A DNA stretch of 19,329 nucleotides from Candidatus Heimdallarchaeota archaeon (GCA_015522385.1 WAMJ01000145.1:1-19329), one strand, 5' to 3'. Positions 1 to 8,053 are shown, counted from the stretch's first letter. Made by a program: numbers and translations. Notes: generated by a model not told the origin, from the letters alone.

Positions 1-111
1 GATCAGCAGGGAGGCCACCCTGTGACTGAACGTGGAGCAGTGGGCGCATGAGCAGCCGAGGTGGGGTACACCACCGTCCTGCGCAATCCCGAGAACCTCT
101 ACTTCTACCAT
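1..111 (-). CDS. Metallo-beta-lactamase-fold hydrolase (PqqB-like), N-terminus only
   Basis: This is the first 37 codons of a leftward gene cut by the window edge. It starts at an ATG on the minus strand (111-109) and stays open to base 1. The peptide contains VLGIAQDGGVPHLGCSCAHC, which fits the N-terminal consensus I know for PqqB-type metallo-beta-lactamase-fold hydrolases: a VLGxAxxGGxPxxxCxCxxC stretch, with three cysteines grouped here as C-x-C-x-x-C. The metal-binding HxHxDH motif would lie outside the window, so activity cannot be judged and the substrate is unknown. Local GC is about 60%, much higher than the island to the right, so this is probably a host gene flanking it. A TATA-like box lies about 25 bases upstream of the ATG. 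The identity rests on a short N-terminal match only. Confidence 0.7.
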   Translation of the reverse strand, partial: MVEVEVLGIAQDGGVPHLGCSCAHCSTFSHRVASLLI

Positions 112-132
112 ACGCCTGCATGGGGAACGGGG

Positions 133-138
133 TATAAG
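133..138 (-). promoter_or_regulatory. TATA-like box for the leftward hydrolase gene
   Basis: On the minus strand the sequence reads CTTATA, centred about 25 bases upstream of the ATG at 111. That is the spacing of an archaeal TATA box to a transcription start at or next to the start codon (a leaderless mRNA). This is inference from position and sequence only. Confidence 0.4.
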
Positions 139-243
139 AACTCACTTGCTATGATATTGAAAATGAGAGAGATCTTCAGAAGTGGATGCTTTTGCCATGT
201 TTATGAATTAATTTGTTCGATAGATAATTGTAGGCAGATAACC

Positions 244-251
244 TTTATAAT
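244..251 (+). promoter_or_regulatory. TATA-like box for the defence operon
   Basis: TTTATAAT is centred about 27 bases before the ATG at 275, and no Shine-Dalgarno sequence precedes that ATG. Both points fit a leaderless archaeal transcript beginning at the start codon. The same bases could be read as a bacterial -10 box (TATAAT at 246-251), but no TTGACA-like -35 lies at the right distance. This would be the main promoter for the rightward gene run. Confidence 0.5.
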
Positions 252-274
252 ACCGTATTATCCAATTATAACAG

Positions 275-2530
275 ATGGGGAGCAGTAAGAACTGGCTACT
301 TGAATATTATAGTGATCTCCCAGAAGATAATATAATTGCTAGGTATATCCATGATATATTATCCGATGTTATTAAGAGTGACATGCACTCTCGAATTAAA
401 CTAGGTAGTGTTGATCAACCAGCGATGGAATTCACTACAAATGCCATATCACGGATGACTGATTTAACCACTCAGTATGGAGAAATTGAAGGGGATGGTT
501 TACCATTTGAAAATCCAATTGAATATCTCTTTGATTCAAATAATGATTATCGATGGTATATTGATAAAATAACATTCGTCAATTACAGACAATTTCTGGG
601 CACAGTTGAAATTGACCTTGGATATTCCCTTGGAAAAAACATGAACATAATTAAAGGTGGTAATGGTTTTGGAAAGACAACCATCTTATACGCACTAGGG
701 TGGGTTCTTTATGATGTAGAATTGAAATTTGGAGATAATGGTAGTTCAAAAAACCTCATTCATAATCATGTTCTTGAAACATCTAAGGATGACATCGAGA
801 CTACTAAGGTAATCGTGGAAATTCGTAATAGTAACGAGAGAATTGTATTAACTAGAACGAAAGAATACTTCAAACATCAAGGGGAATGGAAAAGTCGAAA
901 ATCTAATTTATCAATTCTTGTCGTTCCTGAAAACAAATCTGTGCGAGAAATTCCTAAATCTGAACATTCTGATTTTATTGATACAATACTACCTCGTGAA
1001 ATTTACAATTATTTTCTATTTGATGGTGAGAATGTAGATGAAATCTTGCTCAATAAACAGAACAATATTGAAACAATATCTGCTCTAATCGATCTTAATA
1101 CATTAAAATATGTCAAAGAAATAATGAAAGAAGCTCAATCCAAGATCCTGAATGAGGTTAAAGATAACAATAAGAACGTAAGTAAGATAGCTAAACTAGA
1201 ATCTCAAAATAGAGACCTTACGTTGAAGATAAAAGAATTAGAAAGGAAGAAATCAAAGGCCTCCAAGGAACTCCATAAATTATTTATCGACCGTGATGAA
1301 ATTGAGAAGGAAATTAAAGAATATGGTGATATTAATCTACAAAAACTGTCCCAAGATAAACTAAGTTTTGAGAAGGAAATTCGATTGTTGGGAGAGAAAA
1401 TTGAAGATGAGAACATATCCTATAAATTCAAATTAATCACGCTTTATCCCAAGAAAGCGCTAATTAAACAGGTAAAAAGAATTATATTTGAAGCAGAGAC
1501 CTTCTCTAAACCATTGGGATTTTCCATTACGGAAGAACTTATGGATCAGATTTCCCAGATGAATACTTGTATTTGCGGTAGGGATATCACTGAAGAAAAG
1601 TTCAATGAATTGTATTCATTGATTAAAGGCAAAGAGGAGATGATTTTTACAAAATCAATACAAAAAAATTACTTACAGACAATAGATCAAGAAGTTAAGG
1701 AACCAGAAATATTAGACTTTGCTGAACATGAACGTAGGCTAAAATCTTTTATGGATGAGATAGCTAGCTTAAAGAAAAAGATTTCTGACATCGATAAGGC
1801 TATCAGTGGTCTCGATGACATAAAATACAATCAACTTGAAAGATCAAGGAAAGAAATAAGGACGGAAATTAGAAGTGTGGAGAATTCTATAGATAATTAT
1901 AAGGATGAACTTGAAAGAATTAGAAAGAAAATTTCTAATAATGAAGCTACAATAAATAGAATATATTCTATAACGAGAAAAGATGATACTGCCCCTCTCG
2001 CTATAACAAATTTCCATAATACTATTAATGAATTCAACAGATTCATTACCAGTATTCACGAAGGGTTGAGGGGAGAATTGCAAACCAGAATTTATTATTA
2101 CTGCAAGGAAATTATGAATAGAATCCCATTTAACAGCCTTCTATTGACAGAAAATTATCTGGTTGAAGTTTATCAGAATAACTTTAATATCACTCTAGAT
2201 CTTTCTGAGGGGCAGAAACAATTACTTGCGTACAGTTATATTATGGCATTGTCGTCAATGTCTGGGTTTGATGCTCCTATAATTATCGATTATCCTTTGG
2301 GAAGTCTGGACGAAGAGAACAGGATTAATTTTTGTGTTAGTCTTCCAAGAATATTACCCAATACTCAGATAACCTTCATAGTTCTTAATACGGAATATAC
2401 AGAGGGCGTCCAAAATGCGCTCGAACCATATACCTATAGACGGTTGCAAATTCAACTGAACAATGGAGAGATTGATCCTCCTCGGAGGTCAATAATTGTT
2501 CCATACGATGACCAGGAGGTATATTCCTAG
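275..2530 (+). CDS. SMC/DndD-like zinc-hook ATPase with N-terminal extension
   Basis: A 751-residue ABC-type ATPase of the SbcC/Rad50/DndD kind. The visible parts in order are: a 93-residue N-terminal extension; the start of the ATPase fold near residue 95; Walker A GGNGFGKTT (128-136); a long charged coiled coil; a zinc-hook-like C432-x-C434 (TCICG); a second coiled-coil arm; an ABC signature LSEGQKQ (643-649); and a Walker B strand IIIDYPLGSLD around Asp672. The signature and Walker B resemble DndD, which has a similar IDTPLGRLD. The lack of a glutamate right after the Walker B aspartate is shared with DndD. The start at 275 is the first ATG after an in-frame stop and lies at TATA-box distance. 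The gene overlaps the next by one base (TAGTG). It probably works with its two downstream neighbours as a DNA-sensing or effector module. A diverged DndD paralogue is the nearest label; the exact role is unknown. Confidence 0.85.
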   Translation: MGSSKNWLLEYYSDLPEDNIIARYIHDILSDVIKSDMHSRIKLGSVDQPAMEFTTNAISRMTDLTTQYGEIEGDGLPFENPIEYLFDSNNDYRWYIDKITFVNYRQFLGTVEIDLGYSLGKNMNIIKGGNGFGKTTILYALGWVLYDVELKFGDNGSSKNLIHNHVLETSKDDIETTKVIVEIRNSNERIVLTRTKEYFKHQGEWKSRKSNLSILVVPENKSVREIPKSEHSDFIDTILPREIYNYFLFDGENVDEILLNKQNNIETISALIDLNTLKYVKEIMKEAQSKILNEVKDNNKNVSKIAKLESQNRDLTLKIKELERKKSKASKELHKLFIDRDEIEKEIKEYGDINLQKLSQDKLSFEKEIRLLGEKIEDENISYKFKLITLYPKKALIKQVKRIIFEAETFSKPLGFSITEELMDQISQMNTCICGRDITEEKFNELYSLIKGKEEMIFTKSIQKNYLQTIDQEVKEPEILDFAEHERRLKSFMDEIASLKKKISDIDKAISGLDDIKYNQLERSRKEIRTEIRSVENSIDNYKDELERIRKKISNNEATINRIYSITRKDDTAPLAITNFHNTINEFNRFITSIHEGLRGELQTRIYYYCKEIMNRIPFNSLLLTENYLVEVYQNNFNITLDLSEGQKQLLAYSYIMALSSMSGFDAPIIIDYPLGSLDEENRINFCVSLPRILPNTQITFIVLNTEYTEGVQNALEPYTYRRLQIQLNNGEIDPPRRSIIVPYDDQEVYS
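2514..2520 (+). promoter_or_regulatory. Ribosome-binding site deciding a GTG start
   Basis: AGGAGGT lies 9 bases before the GTG at 2530. This strong site supports GTG as the start of the 136-residue protein, which begins on the last base of the preceding stop codon. Confidence 0.7.
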
Positions 2531-2940
2531 TGCAATCGTTGTTAATTAATGAGGAGGTACTTGATATCATTCAATCTATTAGGGATGATACAAATGGAGA
2601 AAGTTATCCATTTTTCCTGACAAAGAGACCTTTATTGAATATAGACCTCTTCTTATTCTTTACTGTCTATGGATTTAAACGTAACATAAAATCTGAGCTT
2701 ACAGGTTCAAACAAGAGAAGTATTCCTAAATCTCGGTTTGAGAAGAAATTTGAATTCAACGGAATCTTGATTCATGCAATTGCTTATCATGATACATCAG
2801 ATCCAGCTATGCTTGTCGACCTAGAGCAAGCGATGGTTATAGCGAATCAATATGCTCTAGGTGGCGCACATGATTTTCTAAAATTGCCCGATAGAGAGAA
2901 AGAACAGATAGTTACTAGACATCTTGGTAAACTATTCTGA
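2530..2940 (+). CDS. Unrecognised 136-residue protein between ATPase and helicase
   Basis: I do not recognise this family. It is a small soluble protein starting at GTG, with no signal peptide, no membrane segment and no cysteines or obvious catalytic motif. An aromatic hydrophobic stretch (LFLFFTVYGF) lies near residues 40-50, followed by a basic segment and a helical C-terminus. It is translationally linked to the preceding ATPase by a one-base overlap and a strong ribosome-binding site. By position it is the counterpart of the 160-residue protein at 8050-8532, which also follows an SMC-like ATPase and precedes a helicase. A role as adaptor or subunit of the ATPase complex is inference from context. 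It does not show the usual DndE pattern (LKxxTG followed by an NxLCRxAF-like stretch). Confidence 0.75.
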   Translation: MQSLLINEEVLDIIQSIRDDTNGESYPFFLTKRPLLNIDLFLFFTVYGFKRNIKSELTGSNKRSIPKSRFEKKFEFNGILIHAIAYHDTSDPAMLVDLEQAMVIANQYALGGAHDFLKLPDREKEQIVTRHLGKLF

Positions 2941-3045
2941 GGTTTGCATTTTGTATTTGCAAAATAGAGAACACATGAATGCTTATTCAAAGGGATTATT
3001 ATTAATAGACTTTCATGAATTGAAGATATGCAGGTGTGGTGATTA
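2941..3045 (+). promoter_or_regulatory. Intergenic gap with a possible internal promoter
   Basis: This is the longest gap inside the gene run (105 bases). The AT-rich stretch TTATTATTAATA at about 2997-3008 could be a TATA box placing a transcription start near 3030, just upstream of the ribosome-binding site GGTGAT (3038-3043). That site matches the archaeal and bacterial 16S rRNA 3' end and sits 4 bases (counting GGTG) before the ATG at 3046. A weak 6-bp hairpin (ATTTTG/CAAAAT, 2948-2965) has no T-tract. A promoter for the helicase and genes beyond is possible but unproven. Confidence 0.35.
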
Positions 3046-5721
3046 ATGTTGAGACTATTGCAAATAAAAGACCCTTTAGAACGAATAGTACTAGTATGTT
3101 TATTGGATACTTACATTGAATCATCGGAGTCAAATATTGATGTTAAATTACCCCTTGTTAGTATTGCGATGAAATTTATCTCATATGTTCTACCTATGAG
3201 TACATTTCGCGTTAACCAGCAGAGATTCGGAATTTATATTGATGATAAAATTGAAGCCGATTCATTCTACCAGAAGTTTTGGAGGTTAATTGATATTCAT
3301 GAATTGGATGAACATATAGGCAATTTAAGATTCAAATATCTTCATGAACAAATCTCCGAAAAAGACCTCGTTAAATTTGTATCTCGAATTCGGAAAGAAA
3401 TAATCCGAAGGGTGTTCTGTGCGAATAAAATTTCTGAGTTCAAGGATGATTTAGAAGTTTATTACCAAGAACAGATTTTACCTTTCGATTCACTATGTTC
3501 GAAACCATATCGGCTAAACCTTAAACTTGAATCCGTAACTAACTTGATTAGTGAAGAAACAATCTTTCTACAGCTCAGACTGGATCAAGTTGAATCATCA
3601 ATGATAGAGCTAAAGAATGAAATTATATCATCTTTAATCAGAGATATTGTGTGGAAATATCCAAGGACAATTCAACCACGGGTAAAAGATTTCCTTGCAG
3701 AAATTTTTTCACTAGACCATGACTTAATAATTCCTCCCGCTCCTGAGGATAATATCAAGATAATTAATTCCAATGGTCTAAGTATAAGTACTTATGATGA
3801 AAATGAAAAACTATTCGAAGAAGTGCAACACAATGCTACAAACTTATCTGTAAGAGCATTCTCTTTTGATCCATTAACATTGTCTGGCATTATTCGTGGT
3901 GTTTCTCCTGAAAATCTTAGAGTCATAAATATAGTATATTCTTTCTTTCTATCGAATAATGATGCTCCTCCCAACTTCATTCAGCTCAATTCTCTAATCT
4001 CACAATGGTTGGAGCTCAATCTTTCGGAGACAATAAAAGAACGGTTGAGGACCGTTACATGGTTACTTCAGAATAATCGAGTTAGGGCTTACTGTATACT
4101 GGGATTTCCCTATATTACAAAAAGCACAATATCCCATTATTTGATAAATAATTCTGCTGATAATTCTGGAATTCTCTACGTCAATTCTATTTGCAGTGAA
4201 GATTATAGTCATGTACTTGAAATTATCTCTTATCATCCAAGTGAAATTTCAGGATCAAAACATCAAATTGACGATCCTTTAGGGATTGGAGATGAATTCA
4301 CTTCTATCGATGTAACAGAGCTTCTTACTGAAGTTATGACGAAATTTTATCCTCCTACAAGTCTCTCTATAACTAATCATAACTTGCTCTGGAAACATCA
4401 GAAATCAGCAGTTAAATGGTTCATAGAAGAGGTTGATGGAATTGGGATTTTGGCAATGGCAACAGGAACAGGTAAAACACGAACTGCAGTCGCAATAATT
4501 GAAATGATGTTTAATCAGGGGTTAATTGACCGAGTGATAATATCTGCAAGTGAAAGGTTACTTCACCAGTGGAAAAGAGTAATTACAACATATACTGATG
4601 TATTTGAACAAAAATTCAACCATTTGTCAGGTCAAAAAAATGGTGTCATATTCTTCAAAGCAAACGTGCGTGGTTCTATTTTGTTTGTTACTTACCAATT
4701 AATCAATGAGTTAATACCGTATTTCAAAAATAAAAAGGCACTTTCAAAGACATTGATTATTGTAGATGAGGTCCATAATATTGGATCTGCAATGGGGAGA
4801 CGAAATTCTATGATAAATATGAAAAAACAATCGGGGTCTAAGGATAACCTTCCCGAGGATGAATTTACCAATCTCTTAATGCCTATTGAGAAGCAGAGCT
4901 TTTATCAAAATATTCGGTATCGGTTAGGTTTGAGTGCTACTCCTTTCTCGGAATACTCTCAGAAACGAAATCAATACATAGTTGATATCTTTGTTTCCCA
5001 ACCGTTCAAAGTGAAAAACAATGATGATCTTTTAGATGAATTATCTTATAATAACCTTATTTACTACTACTCACTCAAAGAAGCAATTAATGACAGGATA
5101 CTTGTGCCATTCCGATATCACCCTCTCTCTTATACCCCAACTGATGAAGAATTACGAGAAAGGGTAGAAATGTTTAGGAAATTTTCGAAATTGGCAGAAG
5201 AGGGGAAGGTCTCACCAGAAGCTCCTTACATAATGGCAAGCTCTGTACTAAAAAGATCTATTGGAAAACTCGATCCATTTTCACAATTCATCAGAGAGAA
5301 TCCTCACATCCTTAACAGATGTATAATATTTTGTCACACCGTAAAATTCGCAGAGATGGTGGCAGAAATCGTGACAGAATTCAACTCTAATTACAGAATA
5401 TATGTATCTGGAGAGGATAAACGAATCTTGAATCAATTTAGTAAAGGTGAATATGACTTTTTGATTACTTGCAAAATGATTGCAGAGGGTGTGGATATTC
5501 AAAATATAAAAAATGTTGTACTCTTCTCCTCTGATCGGCAGAAATTAGAGACAATTCAAAGGATTGGTAGGGTATTAAGAGTCGATCCCAACAATGAAAG
5601 AAAGATTGCTAATATTGTCGATTTTATATTTGAAGAGGATAAAAGTAATATAGAACACATACCTGCGGATGTCTTGAGGAAAGAATGGCTATCAAGTTTA
5701 GCGATGACGGGGGGATGGTGA
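3046..5721 (+). CDS. SF2 DEAD/DEAH-family helicase with large unassigned N-terminus
   Basis: An 891-residue superfamily 2 helicase or translocase. The helicase core fills the C-terminal half: Walker A ATGTGKT (Lys477), Walker B DEVH (574-577), motif III SAT (630-632), a motif V-like GVDIQ and motif VI QRIGRVLR (starting at Gln838). DEVH and a GTGKT P-loop are typical of restriction-type and Ski2/UvrB-like SF2 motors. The first 430 or so residues are not recognised. Part of this region (roughly 260-420) has the strand/helix rhythm of a phospholipase D-like domain found before some helicases, but no HxK motif is visible. A GGTGAT ribosome-binding site supports the ATG at 3046. Translation ends at TGA 5719-5721, after which the same frame stays open for 64 codons (see the next entry). 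It probably translocates on DNA as part of the defence complex. Confidence 0.88.
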   Translation: MLRLLQIKDPLERIVLVCLLDTYIESSESNIDVKLPLVSIAMKFISYVLPMSTFRVNQQRFGIYIDDKIEADSFYQKFWRLIDIHELDEHIGNLRFKYLHEQISEKDLVKFVSRIRKEIIRRVFCANKISEFKDDLEVYYQEQILPFDSLCSKPYRLNLKLESVTNLISEETIFLQLRLDQVESSMIELKNEIISSLIRDIVWKYPRTIQPRVKDFLAEIFSLDHDLIIPPAPEDNIKIINSNGLSISTYDENEKLFEEVQHNATNLSVRAFSFDPLTLSGIIRGVSPENLRVINIVYSFFLSNNDAPPNFIQLNSLISQWLELNLSETIKERLRTVTWLLQNNRVRAYCILGFPYITKSTISHYLINNSADNSGILYVNSICSEDYSHVLEIISYHPSEISGSKHQIDDPLGIGDEFTSIDVTELLTEVMTKFYPPTSLSITNHNLLWKHQKSAVKWFIEEVDGIGILAMATGTGKTRTAVAIIEMMFNQGLIDRVIISASERLLHQWKRVITTYTDVFEQKFNHLSGQKNGVIFFKANVRGSILFVTYQLINELIPYFKNKKALSKTLIIVDEVHNIGSAMGRRNSMINMKKQSGSKDNLPEDEFTNLLMPIEKQSFYQNIRYRLGLSATPFSEYSQKRNQYIVDIFVSQPFKVKNNDDLLDELSYNNLIYYYSLKEAINDRILVPFRYHPLSYTPTDEELRERVEMFRKFSKLAEEGKVSPEAPYIMASSVLKRSIGKLDPFSQFIRENPHILNRCIIFCHTVKFAEMVAEIVTEFNSNYRIYVSGEDKRILNQFSKGEYDFLITCKMIAEGVDIQNIKNVVLFSSDRQKLETIQRIGRVLRVDPNNERKIANIVDFIFEEDKSNIEHIPADVLRKEWLSSLAMTGGW

Positions 5722-5724
5722 CCT

Positions 5725-5916
5725 ATCGATATTAAGAGCAAATTATATGAAGTAATTGAGAATATTGTTGATAGTAAAGGATATGACCCATCTGTCTACG
5801 ATCTTCTTAGAGACTTTGTTGACTATATAATTAAAAATGGACCAAAAGCAAGTGAGAATAAGATTAGAAATATGATGATTAAGATTGGTAAGGAGGTTGT
5901 CGAGGAGAATGAGTAA
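5725..5916 (+). CDS. Short coding-like frame of 63 codons without a standard start
   Basis: Directly after the helicase TGA, and in the same frame, 64 codons stay open to a TAA at 5914-5916. They have the same AT-rich codon use as the neighbours and encode a helical, charged peptide beginning PIDIKSKLYEVIE and ending KEVVEENE. The TAA overlaps the next gene's ATG by 8 bases (ATGAGTAA), the arrangement seen at other junctions here, which suggests real translation. There is no ATG, GTG or TTG until near the end (two adjacent ATGs at about 5872-5877). Two explanations fit. The first is a non-standard start at ATC 5725 (or ATT 5731) behind GGTG at 5717-5720, with the same 4-base spacing as the helicase's own site. 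The second is readthrough, or mutation, of the helicase TGA. A single indel in the nearby run of six G does not explain it, because both alternative frames close quickly. No family is recognised. Confidence 0.5.
   Translation: MDIKSKLYEVIENIVDSKGYDPSVYDLLRDFVDYIIKNGPKASENKIRNMMIKIGKEVVEENE
5891..5896 (+). promoter_or_regulatory. Ribosome-binding site for the second ATPase
   Basis: AGGAGG lies 12 bases before the ATG at 5909, with a second purine-rich GAGGAG at 5902-5907. It sits inside the preceding short frame. It favours ATG 5909 over the upstream TTG at 5885, which would place the site inside the coding sequence. Confidence 0.5.
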
Positions 5917-8053
5917 TTTCAATATTACTATCAATAAGATTGAGATCAGTAATATTCGTAAAATTGAACATTTGGTACTTGAGACCCCAAGTAAGTATAA
6001 TTTTTTCCAAATGCAGAATGGATATGGTAAAACCACTACTTTGACATTACTTCGTCATGTTTTCACGGGGACGTTACCATCCAAAGAAGAAGTACTTGAC
6101 TTTAAATATAACGGGAGTGAGGAAATAGAAGATCCTGAACATGGATATTTCAAAGTAACTTTCAATTTTGATGGAGATATCTATGAAATTAAAATTAATT
6201 TTTACTTTAAACCCAACAATCCATCTGCTTCGTTCTTTACTTCCAGTCCTATGCACAAAGGGATGAGGTCCGGATGGCGTCCTCCATTAGAGTTTGTTCA
6301 TCGATTTAGAAATAAAAAGGATTTTGTGGAATTATTTATCTTTAATGGAGAACTTGCTAAAGAGCTTAACAAATCTCAAGGCGTGAAAATCGTCAAGAAC
6401 TCGATTCTACAAGTTACCAATCTTCACTACTTGTATGCAATTGTTCGTGGTTCTCCAGAGGTTGCTTCCGACCAAAATAATGATAACAAACAAAATAATA
6501 ATGCAGACAAAGATCAAAATAAGATAAACCTTCTATTAGACAAAGTATGGAGGGATGCTTTGAATGACTTAAGTGTCAAATATAGGAAAGTCGGGAAAGG
6601 TATAGATAAAGTTCGTGACTACCTTTCGGCTACTCGCGAAACCATTACCCTAAGAGAGAAGGAACAGGAAGAAATTGAAATTCGATTGGATGAAATATCA
6701 AATATTTCCAAATCAATTCAGGATCAAATTAAGGATTTGCTGATAAAAAGTACCAATAGATCTGAGGATATAGAAAAATTGGAATTTCAATTTCATGAAA
6801 GCGAAAGTAAACTAAAGGAAGTGGTAAAATCTACAATAGATGACCTCCTTAACCCACATTTAATAATCAATCACATTCCCCATTTCAGGTCTTTTTATTC
6901 ACAAATTAGGAAAAAGAAAATTCCAAAATCAGTTGGGAAATCATTCTTCGAGGAAATCATCCAGTCAGGTACTTGTGTATGCGGATGTGAACTTGGTAGC
7001 AAAGAAAGAGAACATCTTGAACGTAACAAGCAGGATTATTTGGGTGATGAGATACTTGTTTTAGTTAAAAGTATGCAGTCATCTATCTTCGAAGAAATAG
7101 ATGTGGGCCCGATTGATGAATTGAGGGAGGGGATATTGGAGGCATTTCTTACCTATAACCGATCAAGAACCGAGTTGGAAGACTTAAAAATCGAAATGTT
7201 AGAAAAGGATGGTTCAGATCTACAGGTCGAAGTCAGAGAATTAGAAAGTAAAATTGATTTTCTCAATAGAGAGAGATTTAACCTGGAAAAAGAATTGGAA
7301 GATATCACCTCAACCAATCGGGCCTATATTAAAAGCAATAAACTCGATTCATCAGTGTTGAAAGCTAATGGAGAGCCGTTTCGTGATATTGAAAAGATTA
7401 AGTCCTGCAAGAATTTAAAGGTACTTAGACAGGTCAAAGAAAAATTTGAAAACAAAATCAAGGAATTGGATGAAGCAAAAACCGTTGAAGTGGGCTATGA
7501 GGTAATTAAAGACACCATCAACATTGCAATAGATAAATTAATGGGCGAAATTCTAGAAACAATAAATACAGAGGTGAATAATTCTTTCTCTAAACTTCAC
7601 GCTATTGGAGGAGATCATTTCAAGGGATCACATACCCTAAAAGTAGGTGAAGGGATTACCATCCTTGATCCATCAGGAGAAAGAATGACAGATGTGAATC
7701 ATGCAGCTCAACTTGCTGCCGCTTACAGTTACATTCATGCTATGTATAAGATCGGAAACATCAATGTCCCTCTGATAATTGACAGCCCCGTTACAAGCTT
7801 CGGTCTTGGCGTAGCAGATAATTTTTCTAATGTGATACTAAGTAACCAGTTTTCTCAAGTTATAGGATTTATTACTTCAATGGAGAAAATGGGTCTGAAG
7901 AAATTCCTTCGAGATCATCAGGACATAAACAAAGCTACCGTGGTAAGGAGCGGTGAAGGAGTTGACGGAAAAAATGCTAAAGGGCTATTAGTTCTCAACT
8001 ATGATGAAAAATTCTTTTTTGATTATGAAGTACCGGAGGATAAAATCACATGA
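5909..8053 (+). CDS. Second SMC-like zinc-hook ATPase with altered nucleotide-binding motifs
   Basis: A 714-residue protein with SbcC/Rad50-like layout. The N-terminal ATPase lobe begins at once (INKIEISNIRKIEHL). The P-loop MQNGYGKTT (35-43) has Met where the first glycine is normally found. A low-complexity Asn/Asp/Lys linker follows at about 187-206. Coiled-coil arms flank a hook TCVCGCELG with cysteines 356, 358 and 360. The expected LSGGQ signature is replaced by DVNHAAQLA (Asn597 to Gln601 region), and Walker B is LIIDSP with Asp625. It is clearly different from the first ATPase, so the two are not a recent duplication. The start at ATG 5909 overlaps the preceding stop by 8 bases; an upstream TTG (5885) adds only 8 residues. 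It overlaps the next gene by ATGA. It probably forms a complex with the 160-residue protein and the UvrD-like helicase. DNA binding or tethering is the likely role. Confidence 0.85.
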   Translation: MSNFNITINKIEISNIRKIEHLVLETPSKYNFFQMQNGYGKTTTLTLLRHVFTGTLPSKEEVLDFKYNGSEEIEDPEHGYFKVTFNFDGDIYEIKINFYFKPNNPSASFFTSSPMHKGMRSGWRPPLEFVHRFRNKKDFVELFIFNGELAKELNKSQGVKIVKNSILQVTNLHYLYAIVRGSPEVASDQNNDNKQNNNADKDQNKINLLLDKVWRDALNDLSVKYRKVGKGIDKVRDYLSATRETITLREKEQEEIEIRLDEISNISKSIQDQIKDLLIKSTNRSEDIEKLEFQFHESESKLKEVVKSTIDDLLNPHLIINHIPHFRSFYSQIRKKKIPKSVGKSFFEEIIQSGTCVCGCELGSKEREHLERNKQDYLGDEILVLVKSMQSSIFEEIDVGPIDELREGILEAFLTYNRSRTELEDLKIEMLEKDGSDLQVEVRELESKIDFLNRERFNLEKELEDITSTNRAYIKSNKLDSSVLKANGEPFRDIEKIKSCKNLKVLRQVKEKFENKIKELDEAKTVEVGYEVIKDTINIAIDKLMGEILETINTEVNNSFSKLHAIGGDHFKGSHTLKVGEGITILDPSGERMTDVNHAAQLAAAYSYIHAMYKIGNINVPLIIDSPVTSFGLGVADNFSNVILSNQFSQVIGFITSMEKMGLKKFLRDHQDINKATVVRSGEGVDGKNAKGLLVLNYDEKFFFDYEVPEDKIT

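Larger units (their letters stand above)
112..274. other. Divergent intergenic region and probable island boundary
   Basis: This 163-base gap separates the leftward hydrolase gene from the rightward defence genes. By hand count GC is 35/60 at 61-120, 24/60 at 121-180 and 19/60 at 181-240, so the composition step falls here. It carries a candidate promoter for each direction. I see no tRNA, integrase site or clear repeat that would define an attachment site. Confidence 0.55.

Noticed and set aside
60..75. GGTGG/CCACC hairpin
   Set aside because: It lies inside the hydrolase coding sequence; a 5-bp stem is common in GC-rich DNA.
61..288. Rightward 75-codon frame starting at GTG
   Set aside because: It is antisense to the recognisable hydrolase gene, its second half lies in AT-rich intergenic sequence, and the product matches nothing.
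2948..2965. Hairpin ATTTTG/CAAAAT as a terminator
   Set aside because: The stem is 6 bp and AT-rich, with no T-tract after it.
2974..3020. Repeated CATGAAT (2974-2980, 3014-3020) and palindrome TTCATGAA as operator
   Set aside because: These are 7-8-base motifs in AT-rich sequence; this is within chance and no regulator gene is present.
5709..5714. Run of six G as a frameshift site explaining the helicase end
   Set aside because: Adding or removing one G leads to early stops in both frames, while the open downstream stretch is in the unshifted frame.
5719..5721. TGA as a selenocysteine codon
   Set aside because: The helicase core is complete before it, the residue falls at no known active site, and I see no supporting RNA structure.
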